Below are positions 24,628 through 33,554 of a DNA stretch of 64,000 nucleotides, piece after piece. Within the stretch, counting starts at the first letter, position 1, and each line of letters opens with the position of its first letter. Source of the stretch: Inquilinus limosus. GTDB lineage: Bacteria > Pseudomonadota > Alphaproteobacteria > DSM-16000 > Inquilinaceae. A model generated the notes under the pieces. That model searched no databases. It was not told the DNA's origin and worked only from the letters and a program-made list of their open reading frames with translations. The DNA is taken from contig NZ_NHON01000013.1 in the NCBI RefSeq assembly GCF_002195995.1, positions 34,488 through 98,487 on the forward strand, read 5' to 3'. A program made the position numbers and the translations under genes.

Positions 24628-24893
24628 TGCTCTATGACGTGACCGGCGCGACCTTCGAGCTGCTAGACCTGAACGGCGACGGCATCGCCGACACCAAGAA
24701 GGCGGTCGCACAGACTGTCACGGTTGAGGCTGCCTCCGGCGATGAGGCGGCGGCACTGGCGATGGCGCAGGGGCTTCAGGTGGTGACCGGCGTGAACGTC
24801 GCCAGTCGCGATGCCGAGGACGCTCCCTCTGCCACCGCCGACGCGACCGAGCCCGTCAAGCGCGCCCCTGGCCGTCCCCGCAAGGTCGACTGA
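24627..24893 (+). CDS. Small phage protein with calcium-loop-like and AT-hook-like motifs, 88 aa
   Basis: Residues about 13-23 read LDLNGDGIADT, resembling a dockerin/EF-hand calcium loop. The C-terminus ends KRAPGRPRKVD, an AT-hook-like basic tail. The start ATG 24627 overlaps the terminase stop. It could be a minor head or packaging accessory protein. Its function is unknown. Confidence 0.55.
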   Translation: MLYDVTGATFELLDLNGDGIADTKKAVAQTVTVEAASGDEAAALAMAQGLQVVTGVNVASRDAEDAPSATADATEPVKRAPGRPRKVD

Positions 24894-24904
24894 GGCCCAT
24901 CTGA

Positions 24905-27052
24905 ATGGCTGACTACGCCGACGACGCCCCCGAAACGACGGCGGGCGAGGGCGAAGCCATGTCCGATAGCGAGCTGGCGGCCCTGATCGACCAGTACGTT
25001 GCCGACAGCGGCGGCATCTGGGATCAGCCGCTGGACGCCTACCGGGAGCGCGCGCTGCGCTACTACCGCGGCGATCCTCGGGGCGATGAAGTCGATGGCC
25101 GGTCGCAGGTTGTCAGCCGCGACGTCGCCGAGGCGGTAGACGGCATGCTGCCGGACCTGCTGGAGATCTTCGTCTCCGGCGACCAGCTCGTGCGGTTCGA
25201 TCCGATGGGGCCGGAGGACGAGGAGGGGGCCGAGCAGGCGACCGACTATGTGAACTGGATCTTCAGCCAGGACAATCCTGGGTTCGAGATCCTGTACACT
25301 TGGTTCAAGGACGCGCTGCTGAACAAGAACGGCGTGGTCAAGGTCTGGTGGCGGGACGAAAAGCACACCAAGGACGAACGCTATTGCGGCCTGACCGACG
25401 ACGAGCTGGCGCTGCTGGAGACCGACCCGGCGACGGAGATTGTCGAGAAGAAGCCGTCGCAGATGTCCGAGGCCGCGTCGGCCGAAATGCAGGCGCCGCT
25501 GTACGATGTCCAGACCCGCGTGACGGTGCCGGGCGGGAAGATCTGCATCGAGTGCGTGCCACCCGAGGAGTTCCTGATCTGGAGCCGGTCGAAGGGCTTT
25601 GCCGACACACCGTTCATCGGCCAGCGGCTGCAGAAGCGAAAGAGCGACCTGATCGAGGAGGGTTTTGACCGTGAGATCGTCGAAGGGCTGCCTAGCGATG
25701 ATCAGGGCGACGATCTGCACGGTGAGAAGCTGGAGCGCTTCAAGGATCTGACGCAGATCCCGATGAACTCGCCGACGCTGGACGAGTCCATGCGGATGGT
25801 TTGGGCGGAAGAGGTGTTCATCCGGGTCGACCGGGATGGCGACGGCATTGCCGAGCTGCGCAAGATCACCAAGGTCAACGACACGATCCTGGACGACACG
25901 AAGGTCGATGATCATTGGTTCGCCGGCCTGTCGCCCAATCCGATGCCGCACACCTGGGAAGGGCGCAGCATCGCCGACGAGACGATGGACATCCAGGACA
26001 TCAAGACCGCCGTCACCCGCGGCAGCCTGGACAGCCTGTACCTCTCGAACAATCCGCGGCAGCTCGTCCGCAATGGCAAGGTCAATCTCGACGACGTCCT
26101 AAACAGCCGCCCGGGTGGCGTGATCCGCGTTGCCGACAATGCCGGACCTCTGGCCGATGCCTATCAGGCCCAGGTGACGCCGTTCGTCGGGCAGTCCTCG
26201 TTCCCGATGATCGAGTATCTGGATCAGGTGATCGAGCGCCGGACTGGCCTGATCCGCCAGGCGCAGGGAATGGACCCCGACGTCATCAACAAGACGGCGA
26301 CCGCGGCGCGGATCATGAACAGCGCCGGCCAGCGCCGCCTGAAGATGATTGCCCGGATCTTCGCCGAGACCGGAGTGAAGCGTGCCTTCGAGCTGATCTA
26401 CGCCGCGGTGAAGAAGTACCAGCAGCGGCCGAAGGTGATCCGACTTCGCAACAAGTGGGTGCCGATGGACCCGCGCGGCTGGGCCGACAAGATGGACCTG
26501 AAGGTCTCCGTTGGCTTGGGGACGGGAGATCGGCAGGAGCAGCTTGCGGCCATCCTGCAGAGCGTGGTGCCGGCGCAGCAGGCCACCGTGCAGCTGCAGG
26601 GCGGCGTGCAGGGGCCGATGGTCAAGATGGACCACTTGTACAACACGGCGAGGAAGCTGGTGGAGTTCGGCGGCCTGAAATCGCCCGAGCTGTATTTCGG
26701 GGATCCGAGCGATCCGGCCAATCAGCCGCCTCCATCTCCGCCGCCGCCCGATCCGAAGATGCTGGAGGCACAGGGCAAGCTGCAGCTCGAGCAGCAGAAG
26801 GCCCAGACGCAGATTCAGCTTCAGATGCAGCAGGGCGCTGCTGAGATCGAGATGCGCCGGCAGCTCGCGGAGCAGGAGCTTGCGCTGAAGCGCGAGGAGT
26901 TGGCAGCCCGGCGGCAAATGGAGCGCGAGAAGGCGGCGCAGGACTATGAGCTGCGGCGGATGGAGATGGACGCGGAGATCGCGTTGAAGCGCTACCAGAT
27001 CGAAAAGCAGGCTGAGACGGCCCAGGCCACCAACGTGCCGAAGCCCGAATGA
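24905..27052 (+). CDS. Portal protein
   Basis: This 715-residue protein is of podovirus portal size. The N-terminal part (WDQPLDAYRERALRYYRGDP; DVAEAVDGMLPDLLEIF) matches the large P22/SU10-type portal group. The last 110 residues form a long glutamine-rich coiled coil, consistent with a barrel domain. It forms the dodecameric DNA entry ring and lies between terminase and scaffold. An internal ATG at 24959 is an alternative start. Confidence 0.88.
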   Translation: MADYADDAPETTAGEGEAMSDSELAALIDQYVADSGGIWDQPLDAYRERALRYYRGDPRGDEVDGRSQVVSRDVAEAVDGMLPDLLEIFVSGDQLVRFDPMGPEDEEGAEQATDYVNWIFSQDNPGFEILYTWFKDALLNKNGVVKVWWRDEKHTKDERYCGLTDDELALLETDPATEIVEKKPSQMSEAASAEMQAPLYDVQTRVTVPGGKICIECVPPEEFLIWSRSKGFADTPFIGQRLQKRKSDLIEEGFDREIVEGLPSDDQGDDLHGEKLERFKDLTQIPMNSPTLDESMRMVWAEEVFIRVDRDGDGIAELRKITKVNDTILDDTKVDDHWFAGLSPNPMPHTWEGRSIADETMDIQDIKTAVTRGSLDSLYLSNNPRQLVRNGKVNLDDVLNSRPGGVIRVADNAGPLADAYQAQVTPFVGQSSFPMIEYLDQVIERRTGLIRQAQGMDPDVINKTATAARIMNSAGQRRLKMIARIFAETGVKRAFELIYAAVKKYQQRPKVIRLRNKWVPMDPRGWADKMDLKVSVGLGTGDRQEQLAAILQSVVPAQQATVQLQGGVQGPMVKMDHLYNTARKLVEFGGLKSPELYFGDPSDPANQPPPSPPPPDPKMLEAQGKLQLEQQKAQTQIQLQMQQGAAEIEMRRQLAEQELALKREELAARRQMEREKAAQDYELRRMEMDAEIALKRYQIEKQAETAQATNVPKPE

Positions 27053-27306
27053 CCCCCGAGGACATCGTCGCCCGCGCTCGGCACGCCGAGCAGATCACCA
27101 ACGACCCATTGGTCGTCGAAACGCTTGATGCGCTGGAGCGCAAATGGCTCGACGCCATCACGGCCAGCCCGGTCGCCGACGCGGATGGGCGCGAGCTGGC
27201 ATACCGCATGTTCAAGGCCATTCAGCAATTCCGTGACGAGTTCGCCGCGATGATCGGCGACGGCAAGGTTGCTGCGGCCGAACTGGAGAGAAAAGCGCGT
27301 GGCTGA
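27049..27306 (+). CDS. Hypothetical phage protein between portal and scaffold, 85 aa
   Basis: This small helical protein (DIVARARHAEQITNDPLVVE...) is coupled to portal by ATGA. Proteins of this kind are common at this position in podovirus head modules. No function is assigned. The end overlaps the GTG start of the scaffold gene. Confidence 0.6.
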   Translation: MTPEDIVARARHAEQITNDPLVVETLDALERKWLDAITASPVADADGRELAYRMFKAIQQFRDEFAAMIGDGKVAAAELERKARG

Positions 27307-28324
27307 CGACACCGACAATGGCTTTGACGCGGATCTGCACGCCAAGACGGATGAGATCATGGGGCTGCTCGATGCAGCTTCCGGACCGTCACGCGATGAC
27401 CGCGGCCGGTTCGCATCCACGCAGGAACAGCCGCAGCCCGAAGAGGGCGCAGCCGAGAATTCGGTCGAGGAGACCGAAGCCGCACCGGGAGAGCCGGCCA
27501 GCGGTGAAGAGACCGAGCTCACAACCGAACAGGCTGAAGAGCCTGCCATCGTGTTGCCGCTTGGTTGGAGTGCTGACAAAGCCGAGGCGTTCAAGCAGCT
27601 CCCACCCGAACTGCGCGAGTATATCGCGACGCGGGAGAGCGAGCGGAACAGCCACTACGGCCGGACCCAGCAGGAAGCCGCCGAACAGCGCAGGGCAGCA
27701 GATGCCGAGCGCCAGGCGGCCACAGCCGAGCGGCAGCGCTATGCGCAGGCCCTTGGCGCTTTGATGCAGCAGGCTCAGGCATCGGCCCCCAGGCCGCCTG
27801 ACCCGCAGTTGGCCGTGACCGACCCGAACAGGTACATCGTCGAGCAGGCGCGGTACGACAAGGCGGCACGCGACTATCAGGCCATGCACGCAGAGATGCA
27901 GCATGTCCAGGAGCAGGAAGCGCAGCAGCAGGAGACGGCGTTCAGGGAACACATGGCCGCACAGGCCAAGATCCTGGACGAGCGCATCCCCGAGTGGCGG
28001 GACGAAGGCAAGCGGACCAAGGATCAGGCGGACATCGCCACGTTCCTCCGCACGACTGGCTACAGCCAGGAAGAGATCGCCGCCGTCGCGGATGCTCGCG
28101 CCGTCCAGATCGCCCGCAAGGCGATGCTGTACGACCGCCTGATGGCCCAGAAACCGGCTGCGAAGAAGGCGCCGCCCGTCGCGGCCCCGACCCTCAAGCC
28201 CGGCCCAGCATCAAACGCCAGTGCGCCCAACGCAAAGGTCGCTGCCCTGACGAAACGCGCAGCCAGCACCGACAACCTCCGCGAGAAAGCGGACCTGGTG
28301 TGGGCTGCTCTCAACGTGAGGTAG
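27299..28324 (+). CDS. Scaffolding protein
   Basis: This 341-residue acidic protein is very rich in Glu, Gln and Ala, has a long helical middle (residues 120-215), and sits directly before the capsid gene. These are typical features of head scaffolds. The start GTG 27299 follows GAGAG and gives VADDTDNGFD. The longer frame upstream only reads the previous gene. Motif IPEWRDEGKRTKDQ near the middle is common in such proteins. Confidence 0.75.
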   Translation: MADDTDNGFDADLHAKTDEIMGLLDAASGPSRDDRGRFASTQEQPQPEEGAAENSVEETEAAPGEPASGEETELTTEQAEEPAIVLPLGWSADKAEAFKQLPPELREYIATRESERNSHYGRTQQEAAEQRRAADAERQAATAERQRYAQALGALMQQAQASAPRPPDPQLAVTDPNRYIVEQARYDKAARDYQAMHAEMQHVQEQEAQQQETAFREHMAAQAKILDERIPEWRDEGKRTKDQADIATFLRTTGYSQEEIAAVADARAVQIARKAMLYDRLMAQKPAAKKAPPVAAPTLKPGPASNASAPNAKVAALTKRAASTDNLREKADLVWAALNVR

Positions 28325-28331
28325 CTACGAA

Positions 28332-29267
28332 ATGGCCATTGTTGCCAACACCTTCACCACCTTCTCGGCGATCGGCAATCGGGAAGACCTGGCGGACAAG
28401 ATCTACAACATCTCGCCGACCGACACGCCGTTCATGGCGGCCATCGGCAAGAACAAGGCGACCGCGGTTCTGCACGAGTGGCAGACGGACGCGCTGGATC
28501 CGCCGGCCGACAATGCACAGCTCGAAGGCGATGAGACCGCCTTCGCGGCCGTCACCCCGACCGTCCGTCTCGGCAATCGGTGCCAGATCAGCAAGAAGTC
28601 GGTGGTTGTTTCCGGGACCCAGGATGCCGTCGACAAGGCGGGTCGCGGCCGGGAAATGGTCTACCAGATGATGCTGAAGTCCAAGTCGCTGCGGCGCGAC
28701 ATGGAGCGCGTTCTGACCAACAACCAGGCGCCTGTCACCGGCAACACCACAACCGCCCGCCAGCTTCGTCCGCTGTGTGGCTGGTACGCCACCAACGACA
28801 ATCGCGGCGCCGGCGGGGCCGATGGCACCGCCTCCGCGGCGGCGACTGATGGCACCCAGCGGGCGCTGACGGAGGCGCTGGCCAAGGGCGTGCTGCAGGC
28901 GACCTGGGACCAGGGCGGCGACGTCGACCTCATCATGGTCGGGTCGTTCAACAAGACCGTCATCTCCGGCTTCACGGGCAACGTGACCAAGATGCAGGAC
29001 ACGTCCAACCAGAAGCTGTCGGCCAACATCGACGTGTACCGGAGCGACTTCGGCACGCACCAGATCAAGGCCAACCGCTTCCAGCGCGCTCGCGATGCTC
29101 ACTTCCTGGACACCAGCATGTGGGCACTGGCGACCCTGCGCGCGCCCTTCACCGAGGATCTGGCCAAGACCGGCGACGCGACCAAGGCGCACATCATCAC
29201 CGAGTACACCCTGGAGGCCCGCAACGAGGCGGCCAGCGGCATCGTCGCCGATCTGCTCACCTCGTAA
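28332..29267 (+). CDS. Major capsid protein, SU10/DUF5309-type
   Basis: This 311-residue protein has NTFTTFSAIGNREDLADKIY and ISPTDTPFMAAIGK near the start, and NTGD/EYTLEARNE-like residues near the end. This matches the SU10-type major head protein family (DUF5309, HK97-like fold). It would form the icosahedral shell. It is followed by a strong terminator, in keeping with high expression. Confidence 0.88.
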   Translation: MAIVANTFTTFSAIGNREDLADKIYNISPTDTPFMAAIGKNKATAVLHEWQTDALDPPADNAQLEGDETAFAAVTPTVRLGNRCQISKKSVVVSGTQDAVDKAGRGREMVYQMMLKSKSLRRDMERVLTNNQAPVTGNTTTARQLRPLCGWYATNDNRGAGGADGTASAAATDGTQRALTEALAKGVLQATWDQGGDVDLIMVGSFNKTVISGFTGNVTKMQDTSNQKLSANIDVYRSDFGTHQIKANRFQRARDAHFLDTSMWALATLRAPFTEDLAKTGDATKAHIITEYTLEARNEAASGIVADLLTS

Positions 29268-29289
29268 GACGGGCGACACGGACTGACTG

Positions 29290-29316
29290 AGGGCGCCTTC
29301 GGGCGCCCTTTTCTTT
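29290..29316 (+). terminator. Terminator after the capsid gene
   Basis: AGGGCGCC (29290-29297), tetraloop TTCG and GGCGCCCT (29302-29309) form a perfect stem, followed by TTTTCTTTT. It should lower transcription of the downstream tail genes relative to capsid. Confidence 0.88.
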
Positions 29317-29328
29317 TGGAGGGCCTTC

Positions 29329-29538
29329 ATGGGCTGGAACATCAAGCAGAATGCCGATGGGACCGTCTCGCTTGTGGACGGAGCCGCCGGCAAGCCTGAC
29401 GACGCGGTCATTTTCGGCCGCGGCGCCACCGACACGGACATCACCTGGCTTGCGCTTCGCAATGCCACTGGCGTCCTGACCTACATCTACCCGAACGCGA
29501 CGGCGGATGGTGTCACCGTCGCCAATACCAAGCCGTAA
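29329..29538 (+). CDS. Hypothetical virion protein, 69 aa
   Basis: This small beta-rich protein (MGWNIKQNADGTVSLVDG...) has a good ribosome site (TGGAGGG). It is encoded just after the capsid and its terminator. The position suggests a capsid decoration or stabilisation protein, but I recognise no family. Confidence 0.55.
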   Translation: MGWNIKQNADGTVSLVDGAAGKPDDAVIFGRGATDTDITWLALRNATGVLTYIYPNATADGVTVANTKP

Positions 29539-29547
29539 GGCGCGGTG

Positions 29548-29865
29548 ATGACGAAGCTGCTCGATGCGGACGGAGCCGTTGTTGAGCGGCTTCACTTCGC
29601 GTCCGACGATAGCTTTGCCGTCGAAACGGCGCAGGACGTCGAACCGACGCTGGAGGCGAACAAGCGCCTTCGCGCGGACAACCCGTCCGGCATGGGCGTC
29701 ACGCGCGAATGGCAGCACGTCGCCAGCATCCCGCCCGTGGTTCAGATGATCTGGCTGGAAAAGTACGGCATCCGCGCCTGGGACAAGGATCACTGGCCGG
29801 CTGTGCTGCGGCTTCTGAACGACGGGGAATGGTCGCTGCTGCGGACCTCGGAGGGCACGATCTGA
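29548..29865 (+). CDS. Hypothetical phage protein, 105 aa
   Basis: This gene lies in the head-tail joining region. It has TREWQHVASIPPVVQMIWLE, a pattern seen in small podovirus joining-region proteins. Its stop overlaps the adaptor start (TGATG). No specific function is assigned. Confidence 0.6.
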   Translation: MTKLLDADGAVVERLHFASDDSFAVETAQDVEPTLEANKRLRADNPSGMGVTREWQHVASIPPVVQMIWLEKYGIRAWDKDHWPAVLRLLNDGEWSLLRTSEGTI

Positions 29866-30482
29866 TGGCGCTCGCGGCCTATGCAGACCTGATCTCCGCC
29901 GTCGCTGACTGGATGGCGCGCAACAGCATCAATGCCGATCGGGCTAACGACTTCATTGCCCTGGCTGAGGCGGACTTCAACCGGGTCCTGCGCGTCACCA
30001 GCATGGAAAAACGCGCCGCCACGACCATTGAAGCGGGCGACGCCTATCTGTCGATGCCAACGAACTGCCTGGGACTGCGCGTGCTGACGCACGACACCAC
30101 GCCGTTCGAAGAGCTGCAGTATGTGACCTCCGATTGGATGCGTACGCGGCTGATGCGCTTGAACATGGGGCGGCCGAAGTTCTATGCGCAATTCGGCTCG
30201 GAATTCCAGCTCGGGCCGCTGCCTGACCAGGATTACGATTTCGAGGCGATCTACTACGAGCGCATTCCGGCCCTGACGTCGCTGGCGACGTCGAACTGGT
30301 TGCTGGACCGCAATCCGGACATCTACCTCTTCGGCGCGCTCGTGCAGTGTGCGCTCTTCTACCAGAACGATGCGTTGCTGGCTCGATATCAGCCGCTGCT
30401 GCAGCAGAAGCTGGATGATCTGCGCGCATCCGAGCAGACGATCGAATTCAACGGTTCGCCGCTTCAGACGAGGGTTTCCTGA
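29865..30482 (+). CDS. Head-tail adaptor protein, SU10-like
   Basis: This 205-residue protein begins MALAAYADLISAVADWMARN and has the helical bundle and FYQNDALLARYQPLLQQKLD end typical of phage adaptor proteins that bind beneath the portal. Gene order (capsid, adaptor, gp10-like) supports this. The ATG at 29865 is within TGATG. Confidence 0.75.
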   Translation: MALAAYADLISAVADWMARNSINADRANDFIALAEADFNRVLRVTSMEKRAATTIEAGDAYLSMPTNCLGLRVLTHDTTPFEELQYVTSDWMRTRLMRLNMGRPKFYAQFGSEFQLGPLPDQDYDFEAIYYERIPALTSLATSNWLLDRNPDIYLFGALVQCALFYQNDALLARYQPLLQQKLDDLRASEQTIEFNGSPLQTRVS

Positions 30483-30658
30483 TGCCCTACGAAGAGTGGG
30501 TCAAGCGCGAGGACGAGGCGTTCGAGTCGATCTGGGACGACGGCATCTCGCTTTGGGATGTCACCGCCGTAAATTTCGCCCTGAGCCCGCAATCGAAGTG
30601 GGATGTCTCGCCCGGCGGCGAGGTGTGGACGCCGCGGTTGCCGTATCCTGAATCATGA
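30482..30658 (+). CDS. Hypothetical phage protein, 58 aa
   Basis: This peptide (MPYEEWVKREDEAFESIWDD...) is acidic and tryptophan-rich. It fits without gaps between adaptor and gp10-like genes: its start overlaps the previous stop region and its stop overlaps the next ATG (ATGA). The perfect packing supports translation. The function is unknown. Confidence 0.55.
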   Translation: MPYEEWVKREDEAFESIWDDGISLWDVTAVNFALSPQSKWDVSPGGEVWTPRLPYPES

Positions 30659-32133
30659 GGATCCCCTTCGGCGCCTGGACGCCAGACACGCAACCTCTCG
30701 ATAGCAGCGGGTTGACGGTGGCGACCAACGTCGTCCCGCAGTCGACGGCGGACAGTCACTACGGCTCCTGGCAGGCCCTGTCTCCGCTGACGACCGCCTT
30801 GGACGGCGCGGCTCTCGGCGGGATCTCCGGCAAGTCGGTGACGGGCATCGCGTTCTCATTCGCCGGCACGGCCGGCAAGCTCTATCGGCAGGGCGCGGCC
30901 GGCTGGGACGACGTGTCGAAATCCGGTGGCTACAACACCCCGGCCGAGACGTTCTGGAAGTTCACGCAGTACGGCTATGATATTCTGGCCACGAACTACG
31001 CCGATCCCATCCAGACATACACGATGGGGACATCGACCGACTTCGCCGACGTGTCGGCAACAGCGCCCAGGGCCAAGTATCTGATGGTGGTGCGTGAGTT
31101 TTTGGTTGCGCTGAACACGTTCGATATTGACGGTCAGAGGCCGCTGCGGGTGCGTTGGTCACCGTCTTCGGCTGCTGGCGGCCCGGCAGGCGATTGGACG
31201 CCGGACCCGACCACGCAAAGCGATTTCCAGGATCTGCTGACAGGTGAGGAAATCCTTGGCGGCGTCGGGGGCGAATACGGCCTGGTGATCTGCCGGAAAT
31301 CGATCTACCGCATGACCTATGTCGGGCCGCCGGTCGTGTTCCAGTTCGACGAGATCGTTCGCAATCGCGGCACGATCGCGCCGGGGAGCGTGGCGACTGA
31401 CGGGCAGATGACGATCTTCTATTCGGAGGATGGCTTCTACGCCTGCGACGGCGCGGCCGTGACGCCGATCGGCGCCGGCAAGATCGACAGGTGGTTCAAG
31501 GTCAATGCGCAGCCCTCGAATTTCCTGAACATGTCGGCGTCGATGGATCCGACCCGGCAGATCTATGCGCTCTCTTTCGTGTCGGTCGACACGCCGGACG
31601 GAAATCCGGACACGCTGTTGCTCTACAATTGGGTGACCGATCGATGGAGCATCATCCGCCAGTCGCTGCGTTCTCTGGTGACCTTCCTGTCCCAGCCTCT
31701 CTCGCTGGACCAGCTTGACACCGTCTCTACGTCGATCGACGCCCTTCCGGCTTCGCTGGACAGCCAGCGCTGGGCCGGGGGCTCCGTCTACTTCGGCGCC
31801 TTCACCATCGCCAATGAGTTCGGCCTGTTCAACGGCGCTCCTCTGCCGGCGGCGATCGAAACTGGCGAGGCGACGCTTGGGGGCGATCTGCGTGCGTTGC
31901 TGCAGTCGGTGCGCCCGCTATGCGATGGATCGCCCACGGTTCAGGTCGGCTATCGCGACAACCAGTGGGAAGACGTGTCGCTCAGCGCCGCGGAGTCTCC
32001 AACCCGTGCCGGAGATTGCAAATTCGATCCGATCATCGATGCCCGATTCCATCGGGTTCGCATGCAGATCGCCGGCAATTGGTCCCAGGCGACCGGCGTT
32101 GACGTGATGGCGCAGCCGAGCGGCCTGACATGA
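30655..32133 (+). CDS. P22 gp10-like packaged-DNA stabilisation/stopper protein (probable)
   Basis: This 492-residue beta-rich protein has repeated blade-like segments, such as AGKLYRQGAAGWDDVSKSGG, YDILATNYADPIQTY and LLLYNWVTDRWSIIRQ. The last resembles the LVYD...WCVLK blade of P22 gp10. Position after the adaptor fits a head-closure protein of short-tailed phages. Homology is inferred from blade patterns and gene order. Confidence 0.55.
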   Translation: MRIPFGAWTPDTQPLDSSGLTVATNVVPQSTADSHYGSWQALSPLTTALDGAALGGISGKSVTGIAFSFAGTAGKLYRQGAAGWDDVSKSGGYNTPAETFWKFTQYGYDILATNYADPIQTYTMGTSTDFADVSATAPRAKYLMVVREFLVALNTFDIDGQRPLRVRWSPSSAAGGPAGDWTPDPTTQSDFQDLLTGEEILGGVGGEYGLVICRKSIYRMTYVGPPVVFQFDEIVRNRGTIAPGSVATDGQMTIFYSEDGFYACDGAAVTPIGAGKIDRWFKVNAQPSNFLNMSASMDPTRQIYALSFVSVDTPDGNPDTLLLYNWVTDRWSIIRQSLRSLVTFLSQPLSLDQLDTVSTSIDALPASLDSQRWAGGSVYFGAFTIANEFGLFNGAPLPAAIETGEATLGGDLRALLQSVRPLCDGSPTVQVGYRDNQWEDVSLSAAESPTRAGDCKFDPIIDARFHRVRMQIAGNWSQATGVDVMAQPSGLT

Positions 32134-32441
32134 CCACGTTTCGCAAGCTCTATCCGACCTCCGGGCAGCGGGACGTCAACCAGGTGGTCAATGAGGTCCG
32201 CGACGGGAAGCTCAACTCGGTGCGCGAGTTCACGCTGACGCCGAACGTGGTCGTGACGACCGTGATCGATCCGCTTGCGTCGACGTCCAGCTTCATCGGC
32301 CTGATGCCGCTGACGGCGTCGGCATATGCGGCACAGGCGGGCGGCATGCTGGTCCAGATTAACCAGAATGGCGAAATCCTGATCGTGCATCCGTCTGCGG
32401 CCTTCACCGACCAGACGTTCCGGTATGTCGTTCTCGGCTGA
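32130..32441 (+). CDS. Hypothetical virion protein, 103 aa
   Basis: This beta-rich small protein ends with SAAFTDQTFRYVVLG. ATGA couples it to the preceding gene. Comparable small proteins at this point in podovirus operons are tail or capsid accessory proteins. I cannot name it. Confidence 0.55.
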   Translation: MTTFRKLYPTSGQRDVNQVVNEVRDGKLNSVREFTLTPNVVVTTVIDPLASTSSFIGLMPLTASAYAAQAGGMLVQINQNGEILIVHPSAAFTDQTFRYVVLG

Positions 32442-32820
32442 ACCGGTCGATCACGCCAATCGGCGGGCTTTGGCTATGGCCTGGGAAAAGGCACTCCCGC
32501 GGCTCAAGCCAGCAATCGAGATGGCCGGCACTCATTGGCCAGCCGATGTGCTGGACTGCTTGGCAACGGGCTCTTCTCAGCTCTGGCTGGGAGAAAAGAG
32601 CGCGCTGGTGACGGAGATCCTGAATTACCCGCGCGTGAAGGCCTGCGTGATCTGGTTGGCCGGCGGTGACCTGGAAGAGGTCGTGGAGATCCAGCGACAT
32701 ATCGCGACGGGAGCCAAGGCCCGCGGGTGCACGAGACTTGAGGTCCGGGGGCGGCCCGGCTGGTTGAGGACTGAACGGGGCATCCGAGCGGTCGGCTCGT
32801 ACTTGGTGAGGGACCTATGA
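32425..32820 (+). CDS. GNAT-like phage protein, 131 aa
   Basis: This gene overlaps the previous one by 17 bp. It has the pattern AQLW-like SSQLWLGEKSALVTEILNYP followed by ACVIWLAGGDLEEVVEI and GCTRLEVRGRPGWLR. This matches a shortened GNAT-like protein common in podovirus structural operons. An acetyltransferase activity is not certain, since the CoA-binding R/QxxGxG/A motif is unclear. Confidence 0.6.
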   Translation: MSFSAEPVDHANRRALAMAWEKALPRLKPAIEMAGTHWPADVLDCLATGSSQLWLGEKSALVTEILNYPRVKACVIWLAGGDLEEVVEIQRHIATGAKARGCTRLEVRGRPGWLRTERGIRAVGSYLVRDL

Positions 32821-33545
32821 ACGGCGGCGGCACCCAGAAGACGAAGAGCGAGCCGTGGAGCGGCGTCGCCGACCAACTGCACAACGCCGCAGTGGCGGCC
32901 GACCACGGCTACAATGCCGCGCGGAGTGCTGGCTTCCCCGGCATCGACCCGGCGACGCAGCAGGGCTGGGGGGCGCTGACGAGCCAGGCGACCGATCCGA
33001 ATTCGCTGCTGAACAACTCGCTCGGGCTGGCGAACCAGACGGTACAGGGCAATTTCCTGTCGGCGGGCAACCCGTATTTCCAGCAGATGTATTCCAAGGC
33101 GACGCAGCCGATGGTTGACCAGTTCAACCAGCAGATTGCGCCTGGCATCGACGCCACGTTCCTGCAGGCGGGCCGCGCGGGGTCTGGTCTCTACGCCAAC
33201 GCCCGCAACAGCGCCGAGAAGACGCTTGCCGGCGCCCTGAGCGACACCGCCGGCAGCCTGGCCTATCAGAACTACAGCGACGAGCGCGCCCGTCAGAATG
33301 CCGCCATGACGTCGGCGCCCGGGCTGGCAACGCTGCCGGGCGGTATCCTGGGGCAGGTCGGTCAGGAGCGCCAGGGGCAGCAGCTTTCCGCCAATCAGTA
33401 TCTGCTGGATCTGGCAGGCAAGTATAACTCTGCGCTGTCCGGAATGCAGGGCATTGGTGGCACGACACGGACCAGCGGCGGCGGTCAGAGCCCCTGGCTG
33501 CAGGCGCTGGGGCTCGGCCTCCAGGGCGCCTCTATGTTCCTCTGA
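32817..33545 (+). CDS. Ejection/internal virion protein, glycine- and alanine-rich, 242 aa
   Basis: This protein is rich in Ala, Gln, Asn and Gly and has FLSAGNPYFQQMYSKATQPM. It is a low-complexity helical protein placed before the lysozyme-type protein. Such triplets (small, medium and large) are the ejection proteins of P22-like podoviruses (gp7, gp20, gp16 analogues). Its function is inferred by analogy. Confidence 0.65.
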   Translation: MNGGGTQKTKSEPWSGVADQLHNAAVAADHGYNAARSAGFPGIDPATQQGWGALTSQATDPNSLLNNSLGLANQTVQGNFLSAGNPYFQQMYSKATQPMVDQFNQQIAPGIDATFLQAGRAGSGLYANARNSAEKTLAGALSDTAGSLAYQNYSDERARQNAAMTSAPGLATLPGGILGQVGQERQGQQLSANQYLLDLAGKYNSALSGMQGIGGTTRTSGGGQSPWLQALGLGLQGASMFL

Positions 33546-33554
33546 GGCCGCGAC

